A stretch of 64,000 nt of DNA, taken from the NCBI RefSeq assembly GCF_034928825.1, contig NZ_JAYFUL010000006.1, positions 1 to 64,000 on the forward strand, given 5' to 3'. The notes beneath the pieces are model-generated. The model ran no database searches and was not told where the DNA came from. It worked only from the letters and a program-made list of their open reading frames with translations. This stretch comes from Arcicella aquatica (GTDB lineage: Bacteria; Bacteroidota; Bacteroidia; Cytophagales; Spirosomataceae). Shown here one piece after another: positions 35,914 through 44,982 of this stretch. Position numbers and translations under genes: made by a program. Position 1 is the first letter of the stretch. Each line of letters starts with the position of its first letter.

Positions 35914-37295
35914 CAGTTTATGCGATATCCATGCCCCACACAACCCAGCGAAAGATTATGAAGCGGGCAAACTATTTCTTCAAAAATATAATTCACTCCA
36001 TTGATATGTATTTTACGGTCTGGTGTCCACCCTGCCAAATCGCTTTCAGTTAAATACAAATCCACTGGTGGTGTTCGGAATGTGTTCATTAAAAACGATT
36101 CTTCTTCCTTGTAATAGGTATTATACAAGCCATTAGCACCATTCCAGTACAAACCCAACCCCGATACCTCTGGCAATGCCACCGGAACACCATCGACCAC
36201 ACCAGCCCATTGCAACATTCTAGGACTAAAATTCTTATCATTTTGCCCTGTCGTAATACCTTGCTGTAGCGTAAAAGGCAAACCACCATCCGTAATTAAG
36301 GAGCTCCACACTGTTTGAACTTTAAAGATATTTTCCTCGGCGCCAGCTGTCAGGTATCCATCAAAATAAGGGTGCTGCACTTTTGTTGTAGCATCGTCTG
36401 AATCCACCGAAAACGATAATTCCAAACCCGATATATTGGTTGGCATTTTACCCAAAATTGGCTTGGCTTTCTTGCTCCAGTCCAAAGTACAATCTGCCTG
36501 ATACACACTTTTTCGGGTCCTGAATTGTAGCTTACGGTTGGGAGCATCAAAGAAAAGGGCTGAATTGGTTAGCTTCGCTACCTCCAACAAAAAAACGCCC
36601 AAAGGCAAATCGGGCAAATGATTCTGCGGATAAATCGTATTAAGCTCATCTAAACTAAGGGTATTATAAATCAAAAAACGGTTAATCTCAGGCGTATCAA
36701 AGCTAAATTCATAGTCAACTTTAATGGCTAGCTGGTCTAAAATATACCTTAAAAAGAACATGGGTACTTTGGTTCCACCGCTATAATGCCCAGCGGTACA
36801 CTCGTTAATAATACCCGAAAAACCAGCTGGCATATTCTGATAAAAGTCAGGGTTTTTGATGCTTGGAAAAACATAACCGCCAGCTGCATACGTATTCGAC
36901 AAGGTTACATCAAAATCTGACGGTATGGGCAATGTTCCAAAATCTATTTCACGTAAACTTTTAGTCCTTAAATTCCCAAATACGGCTTCAAGGTTGGAGG
37001 TATAACCCAGCTTATAATCGCTAATGGCTTCTAGTGGCAATACATATCCACGAGCCAAACGATTAGAATTTACATACTGCTCACAGTACATTTTGGTAGG
37101 CGAAGCCAATACCTGTGGGTGTCTATAATAGCCCAAAATACGGTCGTTCCGCACCGTAAAGGGCAAAATGATTTCCTCTGCATAATCGCCTATTACCTCA
37201 TCCCTGAGGAACATAGGCGATTGCTTTTTCAAATTACACACTAGCTCGCTGGTTACATCTACCACCTCACCACCAATTTTTATCGTTAGGTTCAT
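35913..37295 (-). CDS. Phage tail/baseplate-associated protein
   Basis: 460 aa from ATG 37,295 (MNLTIKIGGEVVDVTSELV). The start codon overlaps the stop of the upstream gene as ATGA. The sequence is beta-rich with no signal peptide, no transmembrane segment and no motif that I can name. Its position between a DUF5977-type tail protein and the tape measure, and its size, suggest a baseplate hub or tail-tip protein. The ORF extends 20 codons further upstream, but that part would overlap the neighbour more deeply and is not needed. Confidence 0.75.
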   Translation of the reverse strand: MNLTIKIGGEVVDVTSELVCNLKKQSPMFLRDEVIGDYAEEIILPFTVRNDRILGYYRHPQVLASPTKMYCEQYVNSNRLARGYVLPLEAISDYKLGYTSNLEAVFGNLRTKSLREIDFGTLPIPSDFDVTLSNTYAAGGYVFPSIKNPDFYQNMPAGFSGIINECTAGHYSGGTKVPMFFLRYILDQLAIKVDYEFSFDTPEINRFLIYNTLSLDELNTIYPQNHLPDLPLGVFLLEVAKLTNSALFFDAPNRKLQFRTRKSVYQADCTLDWSKKAKPILGKMPTNISGLELSFSVDSDDATTKVQHPYFDGYLTAGAEENIFKVQTVWSSLITDGGLPFTLQQGITTGQNDKNFSPRMLQWAGVVDGVPVALPEVSGLGLYWNGANGLYNTYYKEEESFLMNTFRTPPVDLYLTESDLAGWTPDRKIHINGVNYIFEEIVCPLHNLSLGCVGHGYRIN

Positions 37296-39367
37296 AAGAC
37301 TTCTATTAAACAATATACCTTTGCTTGTGAAGGGTGATAGATGGCAGGTTGCCACAAATAAGCACCACTACCAGCCGAAAACTCAGCGGGTGTAATGGTT
37401 TTGGTAGCCACTTGCACGCCATTAGAATAAAGCTTTACTCTTATAGATTTGGTGCTACCATACACAGTAATAAAATACAGCTCCGAGCATGGCAAGAAAA
37501 TATCATTCTTTCCAGCTGGATACACCTTCGAACCTGCGTTGGTATTGTTCTGAACTGCCCAATGGTTTCCATACACTACATCCGTTGGACTTCCAGAATA
37601 AGCACCACCACCTCCGTGGATATAATTGACAATTCCGCTTGGCTTGGTCAAAAACCGATAGTTAAACTTATTCACGGGCGGACCAGGAACGATGTTGTAA
37701 TACTGAGGATCGGTCAGGCAAGTACCATTGTTGTTGGCATAGGTCTGCGTATTCAAAAACGCAAAACGGCTTTCGGCTCTGGCCGTTGCCTCAGCTTGTG
37801 TTTGTCCGCCAAAGGTATTGGCTGGAATAGTGATGGTAGCATAGTCGCCATAACCACTCGGACAATTGTTTCGGGTATAATTGCCCAGGCGTGAGATTAA
37901 GAAATTCTTATAAGGTGCCGAACCTGCCGTACACATATTTGAAGGTGCGGGCGTAAAATATCCTTCTGTCCCTGGCGAATTAAGTTTAGTCGGCACACCC
38001 TTCACAGGCTCTCCAGTATCTTTATAAGTCAACGTCAACCGAGTAGCTCCCTGATAACCCGTTGCCAAACCCGTCTCAGGGTCAAAAATACAATAAGGTT
38101 CTATCGGTAACCAAACCAATTCCCGCACAGAAACAGGCGGAGCAGATGGCAAATCCGAATAACCCAACTCGTTTTTGGCATATTCAAACGTAAAGGTTCG
38201 CCCCATTAAATCAACATTGTCTTCAACAGTGGTCAAAGATTCTGTGATAAGCGTCATAGGAACAAAGCCATCTTTGGTGGCAATGTAAATTTCTTCGGCA
38301 AACATCAGCTCTGAGTAATAGGCAGAATTTACACCATCAAAATAACCTGTGTTTATCGTAATCTCTTTTTTGCCCGTGATGCCAGTAACAAATACCTCAG
38401 CACTACTAGGCAAATAATTACTATCCAAAGCCTTTTCGCCTTTATTACGATTCACTTTCAAACTTGCCTGAGCAGTACCCACCGTGCGAATGGTATCATA
38501 ACCACCCAAGGAATTAACCATTAATAAATACCTAGTATTTGGCTCATAAATATGGTCTAATTCATAACTCCTTATTTCAGTAATTCTATCACCCAAATCA
38601 TTATTAAGCCAAACATCATACCCAGTAATAGGGTTTTCAGGCGTGCTAAAGTCACCCAAACCCAAGGCTACAAATCCCACAGGGATACAATAAACGGTAT
38701 ATTGGGTTACCACATTTAGGGTTTGTACAGTAAGGATTTGAGTAAAACCATCTTCATAAGAAACCTTTACTCGCACCGTAATGCTGTTAGGCTTTGGCAA
38801 AGCATTACACAACCAAAACAAAAATTCTGGTTGAACAGCATCAATTACTTTATTATTGGGCTGAAAGGTCAAAAACGGACAATTAGCATCAAAATGACTG
38901 CTAAAGAAAGTTTCCCTCCAGCTCGCAAAATCATCCACCGCTAGTTTAGATTTAATGGCAAAAGCTTCCGCCGAAATACTTTCTGTCCCCATTAGTACCC
39001 CCTCTTTTTCGATATAGCTTTTTGCCTTATAAGGTATCGTCATGCCTGCACAACTCATAATCTGCTTTTCGTCGATTTTGGGCGGACAAAATGAAAGTAA
39101 GCCATCCAAAATACTATCAATTTCAAAGTCGGTACCATAATAATAATTGGCTCCAGACAATATTTGTACAGGCCTTTCAGAACCGATACGCTCGGCCACA
39201 CTGACAAATTCTGACGATTGATAAGCCTTCGGGACCAGTACTTCAATATGTGTATTCATGCCCCAACGATTGACAACAGTCGGGTCATACGCATCGATAT
39301 GAACAGTCAGTTTATTCCGGGCAAAACTTACTGGGAGGTGAGAAATATAAGTAGCTAAAGAATCCAT
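37292..39367 (-). CDS. Large phage tail protein with DUF5977-like region
   Basis: 691 aa. Residues 1-430 are beta-rich without a nameable domain. Residues about 495-555 match the DUF5977 repeat pattern: NFLISRLGNYTRNNCPSGYG, then ANTFGGQTQAEATARAES and ANNNGTC. That domain occurs in Bacteroidota phage tail and surface proteins. The remaining C-terminus is Gly/Tyr-rich and may be a carbohydrate-binding or adhesive tip. The 3' end overlaps the next gene by 4 bases. A tail-tip or receptor-contact role is inferred. Confidence 0.75.
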   Translation of the reverse strand: MDSLATYISHLPVSFARNKLTVHIDAYDPTVVNRWGMNTHIEVLVPKAYQSSEFVSVAERIGSERPVQILSGANYYYGTDFEIDSILDGLLSFCPPKIDEKQIMSCAGMTIPYKAKSYIEKEGVLMGTESISAEAFAIKSKLAVDDFASWRETFFSSHFDANCPFLTFQPNNKVIDAVQPEFLFWLCNALPKPNSITVRVKVSYEDGFTQILTVQTLNVVTQYTVYCIPVGFVALGLGDFSTPENPITGYDVWLNNDLGDRITEIRSYELDHIYEPNTRYLLMVNSLGGYDTIRTVGTAQASLKVNRNKGEKALDSNYLPSSAEVFVTGITGKKEITINTGYFDGVNSAYYSELMFAEEIYIATKDGFVPMTLITESLTTVEDNVDLMGRTFTFEYAKNELGYSDLPSAPPVSVRELVWLPIEPYCIFDPETGLATGYQGATRLTLTYKDTGEPVKGVPTKLNSPGTEGYFTPAPSNMCTAGSAPYKNFLISRLGNYTRNNCPSGYGDYATITIPANTFGGQTQAEATARAESRFAFLNTQTYANNNGTCLTDPQYYNIVPGPPVNKFNYRFLTKPSGIVNYIHGGGGAYSGSPTDVVYGNHWAVQNNTNAGSKVYPAGKNDIFLPCSELYFITVYGSTKSIRVKLYSNGVQVATKTITPAEFSAGSGAYLWQPAIYHPSQAKVYCLIEVL

Positions 39368-39372
39368 GAGAA

Positions 39373-39486
39373 AAGTTGTGATTTAGTGAGTTAGTGAATG
39401 AGTGATTTATTTTAGTTAGTGAATTGTGAATGAGTGAATGAGCGATTACTTTTTTAAATCACTAGCTCACTCATTCACTCAATCAC
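39373..39486. repeat. Word-like inverted repeat in the prophage
   Basis: TTGTGATTTAGTGAGTTAGT from 39,382 and the complementary CTCACTCATTCACTCAATCA ending near 39,485 form a long imperfect hairpin built of GTGA/ATGAGTGA words. It overlaps the last codons of the 159-aa gene. Confidence 0.75.
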
Positions 39487-39958
39487 AACTACAATAGAGC
39501 TCATTAACATTGAACGTGAACATTATTTCATTCCGCCAGCCCATCACGTCGGCGTTAACTACTTTTGAGACTTGATTCAGACGGTTTTCTACTACTGCCA
39601 TTTCAAAGTCCCCAGTCTCTCTTTCTTCATGGCGAAGCTTGCCAATAAAGCCAATCATACTGGTTAGCGTATCATTCCAAATAGCATCTTGTATTTCTGG
39701 AGTTGCCTTGGCTTTACTTAAAATCGTGACGCCAAGCAGAAAGGTTAGCCGAACGTTTGAGGTGTCTGAATCATCTAAAAAGCCTTCTGAAGTATCAATA
39801 AACACCGCCTGACCTACTTTGTACCTAGCTTCGTAGTATTTGCCAATTCTACCTACTAGAATCTCTCCAGACCCTACATGCACAAAATCCACAACGCCAG
39901 CCGTGGATTCTGCTTGTCCCTTCAGGAAGGCGACCATTTCTGAAAAATTTGTTATCAT
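39479..39958 (-). CDS. Phage protein of unknown function (tail completion candidate)
   Basis: 159 aa. It starts with an ATGA overlap on the preceding gene and ends inside the word-like inverted repeat at 39,373-39,486, with the unusual C-terminus ELYCSCD. Beta-rich N-terminal half, helical second half. The size and position just before the large tail proteins are those of tail terminator/completion proteins, but no family is recognised. Confidence 0.65.
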   Translation of the reverse strand: MITNFSEMVAFLKGQAESTAGVVDFVHVGSGEILVGRIGKYYEARYKVGQAVFIDTSEGFLDDSDTSNVRLTFLLGVTILSKAKATPEIQDAIWNDTLTSMIGFIGKLRHEERETGDFEMAVVENRLNQVSKVVNADVMGWRNEIMFTFNVNELYCSCD

Positions 39959-40788
39959 GAGTTTTTAAATCGCTGTGCCTCCAGCTGCTTTTCTTGTTCC
40001 TTTACATCCAATGTATCATCTAAACACTTTGCCCAAATCAGGTGTACGTTTTGATAACATACACTTTCAAAGTTTCCAAACGTGCCTTTTTCCGCCACAC
40101 TCATCAGCATCGTTACCCAACCCATCCCGTTTCCGTATCGTGGTTCTCTGCCATCATCACCAAGCATTTGAGAGTAATTTTCCAGAAACAGGCTGTTTTG
40201 CGCTTCAAAATATTGCAGTATCGCCACCTTTAACCCAAAGGGTAAAGTCTTTAATTCCTTCGCCCTGGCTTTTACTCTTTGACCGTTGTACACCTCTCTT
40301 TCATCACCGTCCCATTCCTTTGATTCTCTGAAGGTTAGCAAATCTTTTCTGCGAGGCCTGCAAAGCGTAGCAATCAGCTCATCCAAGGCAACCACGTTCG
40401 GAGCATCAGGATTGGCAAAAGCCAAATACTGCATATTTGCCCAAGCCAAATCCACGGCATCCGTATCGGCAAATCCTTCCTGAAACACTAGGTATTCAGT
40501 ACCCAAATGCACAAAACTTGGAAACGGCTGCTCAACAATTTTTTCAGCAAAAGCAAAATTGGCTACTTCTTTGAGCTTGTACCATTGCGGTAACTCCAGC
40601 TCTAAGCGCTGCCAAAATTTATCACTACATCCCATCAGCACACAAACCGCATACTCATGTTCGCTTTGGGTAATTTCATCCACTTTCCATTGTGTCAATG
40701 GCGAAAGCTTTGAGATTTGCTCCAGCGTGCATTCATCCCAACGCTCAGGCATCGTAAATTTTTTCTTGTTGATTTGTACCTCTACCAT
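39955..40788 (-). CDS. Phage protein of unknown function
   Basis: 277 aa, acidic, largely helical, rich in Trp, Leu and Glu. No signal peptide or transmembrane segment. It overlaps both neighbours (7 bases upstream, 4 bases downstream), so it is part of a tightly coupled late operon. I recognise no motif. It may be a tail-assembly chaperone-like or connector protein, but that is only from position. Confidence 0.7.
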   Translation of the reverse strand: MVEVQINKKKFTMPERWDECTLEQISKLSPLTQWKVDEITQSEHEYAVCVLMGCSDKFWQRLELELPQWYKLKEVANFAFAEKIVEQPFPSFVHLGTEYLVFQEGFADTDAVDLAWANMQYLAFANPDAPNVVALDELIATLCRPRRKDLLTFRESKEWDGDEREVYNGQRVKARAKELKTLPFGLKVAILQYFEAQNSLFLENYSQMLGDDGREPRYGNGMGWVTMLMSVAEKGTFGNFESVCYQNVHLIWAKCLDDTLDVKEQEKQLEAQRFKNS

Positions 40789-41174
40789 ACGCTTAAAATT
40801 TTCAGTACTAAAGCTGCTCTCAACGTCCAGACTTCAATGGTCTTAAAGGTCAGCTGTCTGTTAGCTTTTTTAAGTGCCTTTTCACTTTCAATCGATATAA
40901 ATTCACGTTGGCGGATTTCCTCATTTTTGGCCGAAATGATAATATCTTTTTCGACCAGTACTGAGTCTTTAATGCCCAGCTGTAGCTTATAAATTGTAGC
41001 GTCTACTTTGGCTTTCAACGCTTCTCTGGCGCCATCTTCTGTTAGTAATACATAACCCTTGGGAATGAGCTTACGGAGGCTGTCTGTAGTTGAACGCTGT
41101 ATCAATTGCCCATTGCAAACCGTCGTTATCAAGCTTATCAATAACCAGGTGTAAAGAATCTTTTTTAGCTTCAT
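40782..41174 (-). CDS. Exported coiled-coil protein of the lysis cluster
   Basis: 130 aa. Residues 1-22 are a clear signal sequence (MKLKKILYTWLLISLITTVC) with Cys20 as a possible but non-canonical lipid site. A Lys/Glu-rich coiled coil follows (about 50-115), and the C-terminus is hydrophobic (WTLRAALVLKILSVW). The start overlaps the 89-aa ORF stop by ATGA and the first third lies inside the spanin-like ORF in another frame. This nested layout recalls Rz/Rz1, so an outer-membrane spanin-type role is possible. Confidence 0.65.
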   Translation of the reverse strand: MKLKKILYTWLLISLITTVCNGQLIQRSTTDSLRKLIPKGYVLLTEDGAREALKAKVDATIYKLQLGIKDSVLVEKDIIISAKNEEIRQREFISIESEKALKKANRQLTFKTIEVWTLRAALVLKILSVW

Positions 41175-41445
41175 AGCTTTGTGATTTTTTTAATAATGTG
41201 GTTACTTTCTTTTCGGCAATGTTGGTTTTTTCCAAAGTTTCTGGCATATAATACAGGTTCTCTGCCTGCGCCTTTACCATAAACTTTTTCCTTTTCCAGT
41301 ACGACGTCGCCACTATTCCAATCAGGAAGAGGGCAATCCCCAAAATGTACAGCTTCCACCCCGTAACCCAGCTTTTTACAAAGCTCCCACAACCAAACGG
41401 CATCGCCATCGGTAGGCGTGTTAATAATAAGTTGAGCCATTTCAT
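41071..41445 (-). CDS. i-spanin-like membrane protein
   Basis: 124 aa. A single transmembrane helix (about 30-50: WKLYILGIALFLIGIVATSY) is followed by WKRKK and a coiled coil to the end, which is the layout of inner-membrane spanins of tailed phages. The start ATG overlaps the stop of the lipoprotein gene as ATGA. Its 3' part overlaps the next exported protein by 104 bases in another frame, and its 5' part shares DNA with an 89-aa ORF in a third frame. Role inferred from topology and from the neighbouring endolysin. Confidence 0.6.
   Translation of the reverse strand: MKWLNLLLTRLPMAMPFGCGSFVKSWVTGWKLYILGIALFLIGIVATSYWKRKKFMVKAQAENLYYMPETLEKTNIAEKKVTTLLKKSQSYEAKKDSLHLVIDKLDNDGLQWAIDTAFNYRQPP
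41171..41440 (-). CDS. Alternative-frame ORF inside the spanin-like gene
   Basis: 89 aa. The N-terminal third (MAQLIINTPTDGDAVWLWEL) looks like real protein, while the rest overlaps the transmembrane helix coded in the other frame. The ATG is 2 bases after the lipoprotein stop codon and the stop overlaps the next start as ATGA, so both ends look like genuine operon junctions. Either two frames are used here, or ribosomes change frame between the two ORFs. Confidence 0.4.
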   Translation of the reverse strand: MAQLIINTPTDGDAVWLWELCKKLGYGVEAVHFGDCPLPDWNSGDVVLEKEKVYGKGAGREPVLYARNFGKNQHCRKESNHIIKKITKL

Positions 41446-41777
41446 CGGTAGGTAGCTAAAAAGGTGGGAGGCGCATTAATGATAGAATCATTGTGCAAAA
41501 TCATCTTTTGCATTTCAAAGTTTTGCTCTGAAATACGCTTGGCCAGCAAACGGTTTTCGATAATCACCGCCTTGTAACTTGCCACACAGGTATCACAAAG
41601 CCCCTCTTGGAATCGCTCCACCGTATCAATTTGCTGTTTGATATAGGTGATTTTGGCAACTTTTTGTAGGCCAGATTCTGCATTGGGTGTTTTTATTGAT
41701 GGTTTTACACCCTGTTCATTCAAACAGCTCCAAAAGACCGATAGCGTCAACACGCTAAGAAATAAGATACTTTTCAT
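41442..41777 (-). CDS. Phage lipoprotein, o-spanin candidate
   Basis: 111 aa. Signal sequence MKSILFLSVLTLSVFWSC with Cys18 as probable lipidation site, then a soluble part with a predicted helix containing Cys60 and Cys63 (GLCDTCVASYKAVI). It overlaps the end of the endolysin gene by 23 bases and is followed by the i-spanin-like gene. Small lipoproteins in this place are typically outer-membrane spanins. The family is not recognised. Confidence 0.65.
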   Translation of the reverse strand: MKSILFLSVLTLSVFWSCLNEQGVKPSIKTPNAESGLQKVAKITYIKQQIDTVERFQEGLCDTCVASYKAVIIENRLLAKRISEQNFEMQKMILHNDSIINAPPTFLATYR

Positions 41778-42399
41778 TGTGATGTAGTTTTTTAAGTTTT
41801 GAAATTCGATTAAGCCAACCCTTCAAGAATTTGCTTTGTTTCCCTACGCCAATTTTTCGGTAGTATCCCGCTCGATAGGTGTAGATATAATGATATAATT
41901 TTGACTGATTAGCCTGGTTTAATTTTTTCAGCATCTTGCTCCCAATCACCCCGTCTTGCTGAATGCCTAAATATTTTTGAATGACTTTGATATGTTTATC
42001 ATCCTTGCCAGTACCACAATTGATAATCATATCAGAAATGATTTCGGCGACTGCTTGATTTTTAACCTCAGACAACCTGAAAAAATCCCAGTACTGGCGC
42101 TGGTAGATGGGCTTCATGTCGTTTAAAGTGGTTAGGCGTAAATCATTGGCGTCTATTTTGCCGTTTTTGTCCTTATCACATACCACAAAAATGAGCTTGG
42201 TTTTGTTACACCATTTGTCATATACGACCAAGGTTACCCCAAACTTTGTGGCGCCACCTCTATCGTACTGAATCATCACAAAATAAATCCCTTCAGATTG
42301 GATAATTCTAGGGTAGAACGGGTCAAAAACGGCTGAATAACTGTGAAAAAATGAACACCATAAAAGTGTAAATACTAATAAAGTCTTTAAAAATTTCAT
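41755..42399 (-). CDS. Endolysin: GH108 muramidase with peptidoglycan-binding domain
   Basis: 214 aa. Residues 1-22 are a signal sequence, so export is Sec-dependent. The GH108 catalytic region shows RIIQSEGIYF (catalytic Glu) and YDRGGATKFGVT, then DMKPIYQRQYWDFFRL and a VAEIISDMIINCGTG block. Residues about 135-205 are a PG_binding_3-type domain (IQKYLGIQQDGVIGSKMLKK). Together this is a phage lysozyme that cuts the glycan strand. It is followed by overlapping spanin-like genes and forms the lysis cluster. Confidence 0.88.
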   Translation of the reverse strand: MKFLKTLLVFTLLWCSFFHSYSAVFDPFYPRIIQSEGIYFVMIQYDRGGATKFGVTLVVYDKWCNKTKLIFVVCDKDKNGKIDANDLRLTTLNDMKPIYQRQYWDFFRLSEVKNQAVAEIISDMIINCGTGKDDKHIKVIQKYLGIQQDGVIGSKMLKKLNQANQSKLYHYIYTYRAGYYRKIGVGKQSKFLKGWLNRISKLKKLHHNEKYLIS

Positions 42400-42429
42400 A
42401 AGATAGATGTAGTAAAAATAGAAAATATC

Positions 42430-42476
42430 AAAGCTTCCAGCCTAAAGCCTATCGCCTACAGCCTAAAGCCAAAATC
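42430..42476. repeat. Word-like repeat (GCCTAAAGCC type)
   Basis: Tandem variants of CAGCCTAAAGCCTATCGCCT lie between the endolysin and the 332-aa gene. The same words occur at about 186-227, 58,823-58,895 and 59,941-60,010. Confidence 0.75.
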
Positions 42477-43473
42477 ACTTCATTCTAAAAACCGAACGAT
42501 ATTTTTTGTTATCGGGCAATCGACTTTGGCTTTCAGCCTTATACAAAATACTGGTTTTGAAGGTTGGAAAATTATCAGCATTCTTGTTTAGGAAACCTAT
42601 TAAATCAGCTCTGGCAGAAGATGTTCTGGTGTCAATATTTCGTTTATATTCCATCCAAGTGTTCTGGTCTGGAGCTTTCGTATTGTTGATACCATCAAAT
42701 TCTGATAGCACTCGTAATCCACCATTGCCCAGCTGTACCACATTCAAAAACAACAGTGCTTCTTCGTATGCAGCCCAAGCTAAATATTGCCTTGAAAGTC
42801 GGTAAAGGTCAGCCATGCCAGTCACTAAATTCGGGGTCAAATGGTAATTTTTTAGCATTGTCATAATCTCAATACCGACAATTTGTTGAAGTCTTGCCGT
42901 TTCAGCCCACACAAAATATTTGTTAAGCGTTAGCAATAAACGATAAGAACAATCTACCAGCGGTAAAGCATTTGACAATTGCTCTGCTGTACCAAACCAA
43001 GACTTTTTGAATGCAATCCCAAAAGCAGAACCCCAGAAGGTTGGGTATTTATTAGGTTCAGCAAAAAGCAATTCCAACACCGTTTCCATTGCCTTTGAAG
43101 CATTTTCGATAGTAGCACGCTGCCTTTTTTCTAGTACTCCAATTCTGGCGGGCTTAGTGGTGTCGGTCTCCGTTTCTTGCAAACCATTATCGCCATCATT
43201 TCCAATGGCATAAGGTAAATACAAATGATAGGTATAGAACGCCAAAGCACGTTGGATGTATGGCAAAATAAAAGCGTTATTAGCAGATAGCTGAACGCTA
43301 CCAGTGCCGTTTACTTGGTTATTTAATTCATTGAAATACACCAAGCCTAAGCCTTTTTTTAGGTACTCATCCTCAGCCAATTCGATAAATGGTTGAAGTG
43401 ATTCAATTTCAAAGCTTGCATTTACAGCCCTTCCAAGGTATTTCCTTAATTCCTCTACGTTACGAATCAGCAT
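42475..43473 (-). CDS. Phage structural protein of unknown family
   Basis: 332 aa, mostly helical, starting MLIRNVEELRKYLG. It starts in a TGATG overlap with the holin candidate and lies two genes behind the portal. Two halves of similar length (1-170 and 190-332) are seen, joined around a region rich in aromatic residues. The position suggests a head-tail connector or adaptor. I do not recognise a named domain with certainty. Confidence 0.7.
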   Translation of the reverse strand: MLIRNVEELRKYLGRAVNASFEIESLQPFIELAEDEYLKKGLGLVYFNELNNQVNGTGSVQLSANNAFILPYIQRALAFYTYHLYLPYAIGNDGDNGLQETETDTTKPARIGVLEKRQRATIENASKAMETVLELLFAEPNKYPTFWGSAFGIAFKKSWFGTAEQLSNALPLVDCSYRLLLTLNKYFVWAETARLQQIVGIEIMTMLKNYHLTPNLVTGMADLYRLSRQYLAWAAYEEALLFLNVVQLGNGGLRVLSEFDGINNTKAPDQNTWMEYKRNIDTRTSSARADLIGFLNKNADNFPTFKTSILYKAESQSRLPDNKKYRSVFRMK

Positions 43474-43667
43474 CAGAAAAAGCAGTTAAAAAATCCCCCA
43501 AACACTAGAATCAAATCATTGAGTAAGCAGTACACCAATGTACCAATTACGGTACTAGCCGCACTCAATACCGAAATATCACCACGGTTCAATTGTACAC
43601 GAGTACCCATTGATACCACCCCTAAAATAACCAGCTGAAGAACCAGCCAAACAATTTGCCAAAACAT
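43473..43667 (-). CDS. Small two-helix membrane protein, holin candidate
   Basis: 64 aa with two transmembrane segments (about 3-20: WQIVWLVLQLVILGVVSM; about 36-60: ASTVIGTLVYCLLNDLILVF) joined by a short polar loop. This is the size and layout of class II holins. It lies immediately behind the portal gene and couples to the next gene by TGATG. It is about 1 kb from the endolysin, so the assignment stays tentative. Confidence 0.6.
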   Translation of the reverse strand: MFWQIVWLVLQLVILGVVSMGTRVQLNRGDISVLSAASTVIGTLVYCLLNDLILVFGGFFNCFF

Positions 43668-43669
43668 AA

Positions 43670-44965
43670 TTATGAAGCGTTAGAAGTTGTTTTCTGCGAA
43701 CCAGTCGGGTTTTTATCCAAGGTTTGCAGAATGATATTTTTATAAGCAAAAACTACATTATCAGGTAATTCTAGTAGGGGTTTGATGGTACGGTTCAATA
43801 CACGTAAAATCATCTGACGCTCACGAGGCGTTCTGTACTGCTGTTGAAATTCAGCTGATACACGAAGTTCCGAGCCTGACCCACCCATGATTTTACCATT
43901 TGATACGCCAGCCAAGTTTGACAAAACGCCTGAAGCATTGGCAATCGAAAGAATCGTCGTTTCGTAAAGCTTCAGGTATTCGTCGCCTTTAATGCCTTTT
44001 GGAATCGGAGCAATCTCAATCCAAGGAATTAAACCATTCGGACCCATTTCGCATTCATCCGCTAAAATTCGGTTAGTGCCTTCACCACCAGACAATAAGC
44101 TATCAATGTTTTCCCAGAACTCATTCCGAAAAGCATCTTCACCGCCTTCAAATTCTTCACCGAACTTCCTAAAATATTCGCCAGCTACCCGAACAATATT
44201 AGTAGCGTTATACTCCGTATCCAGTCCGTTAGCATGAAAATCCCACAGGCGATTAGCGATTTTAATAATCTTTTCAATCGCCCACCAAGTAGCATAGCTA
44301 TAATAAAATTGCCCTGACTGTGTACGCTTTACATGAGCGATATACTCACCAATTTTATTTAAATCTGCTCCTGGTAATAGTGCAGGCGTACTGACAACAT
44401 TCTTAATGGTATTATTCGCCCAGTCGGGACTAGTCAAATAACTTTGCACCCGTCCAAGTTTTAACTCCCTATTCGCTCGCATCAGTAGAGGGTCTAAAGT
44501 TGCAAGGCTTGGAATCTTGTCAGTATCAATACTGATATTCACAAAAAGGTTAGCCGTATCCACCACATGGCTCCCTGCTGATTCGTTGTATTCACTCAAA
44601 TCGTTCTTATCTAAGAAAGCTTTAAGTTTTGGATACTTTGATGGCTCAATAGGCGATAATACGTAAGTGTCACCGTCATAACGTTCCTCAAAAACGCCAA
44701 TACCAGCCCCAAAAAGAAAGTCCTTACGAGTATCCAGCAAATTGATTAAGTCCGCATTAGACGCCAGCAAATCCATCATTTCAGCAGGCTTCTTGTTATT
44801 CTTACCCCACGGATAAATATCAACAGATTGATTCCCAATCTTAACGGTTTTCTTAGTCGCCGTATAGTTTGCCCCACCAGTGTTGGAATCATTCCGATTC
44901 GCAACACTGATAGCAGCAGTCTTTTCATCGCCAATGAAGACGGTTTTACCAACTTTATTTATCAT
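43670..44965 (-). CDS. Phage portal protein
   Basis: 431 aa. Size, position two genes behind terminase, and pattern fit the dodecameric portal through which DNA is packaged. Recognisable traits are the N-terminal VDIYPWGKNNKKPAEMMDLL, LDTRKDFLFGAGIGV (clip/stem entrance), a SANDWICH-like middle, and the C-terminal ASGVLSNLAGVSNGK followed by EFQQQYRTPRERQMILRVLN, where portal proteins commonly select SS-glycine/GG turns and an Arg-rich helix. No protease or minor-head fusion is attached. Confidence 0.82.
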   Translation of the reverse strand: MINKVGKTVFIGDEKTAAISVANRNDSNTGGANYTATKKTVKIGNQSVDIYPWGKNNKKPAEMMDLLASNADLINLLDTRKDFLFGAGIGVFEERYDGDTYVLSPIEPSKYPKLKAFLDKNDLSEYNESAGSHVVDTANLFVNISIDTDKIPSLATLDPLLMRANRELKLGRVQSYLTSPDWANNTIKNVVSTPALLPGADLNKIGEYIAHVKRTQSGQFYYSYATWWAIEKIIKIANRLWDFHANGLDTEYNATNIVRVAGEYFRKFGEEFEGGEDAFRNEFWENIDSLLSGGEGTNRILADECEMGPNGLIPWIEIAPIPKGIKGDEYLKLYETTILSIANASGVLSNLAGVSNGKIMGGSGSELRVSAEFQQQYRTPRERQMILRVLNRTIKPLLELPDNVVFAYKNIILQTLDKNPTGSQKTTSNAS

Positions 44966-44982
44966 AGGTGTACAACTAATTA

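Noticed and set aside
37334..37894. 186-codon plus-strand ORF opposite the large tail protein
   Set aside because: Antisense to a well-supported gene with DUF5977 features; the product is rich in Ile, Ser and Arg and resembles no family.
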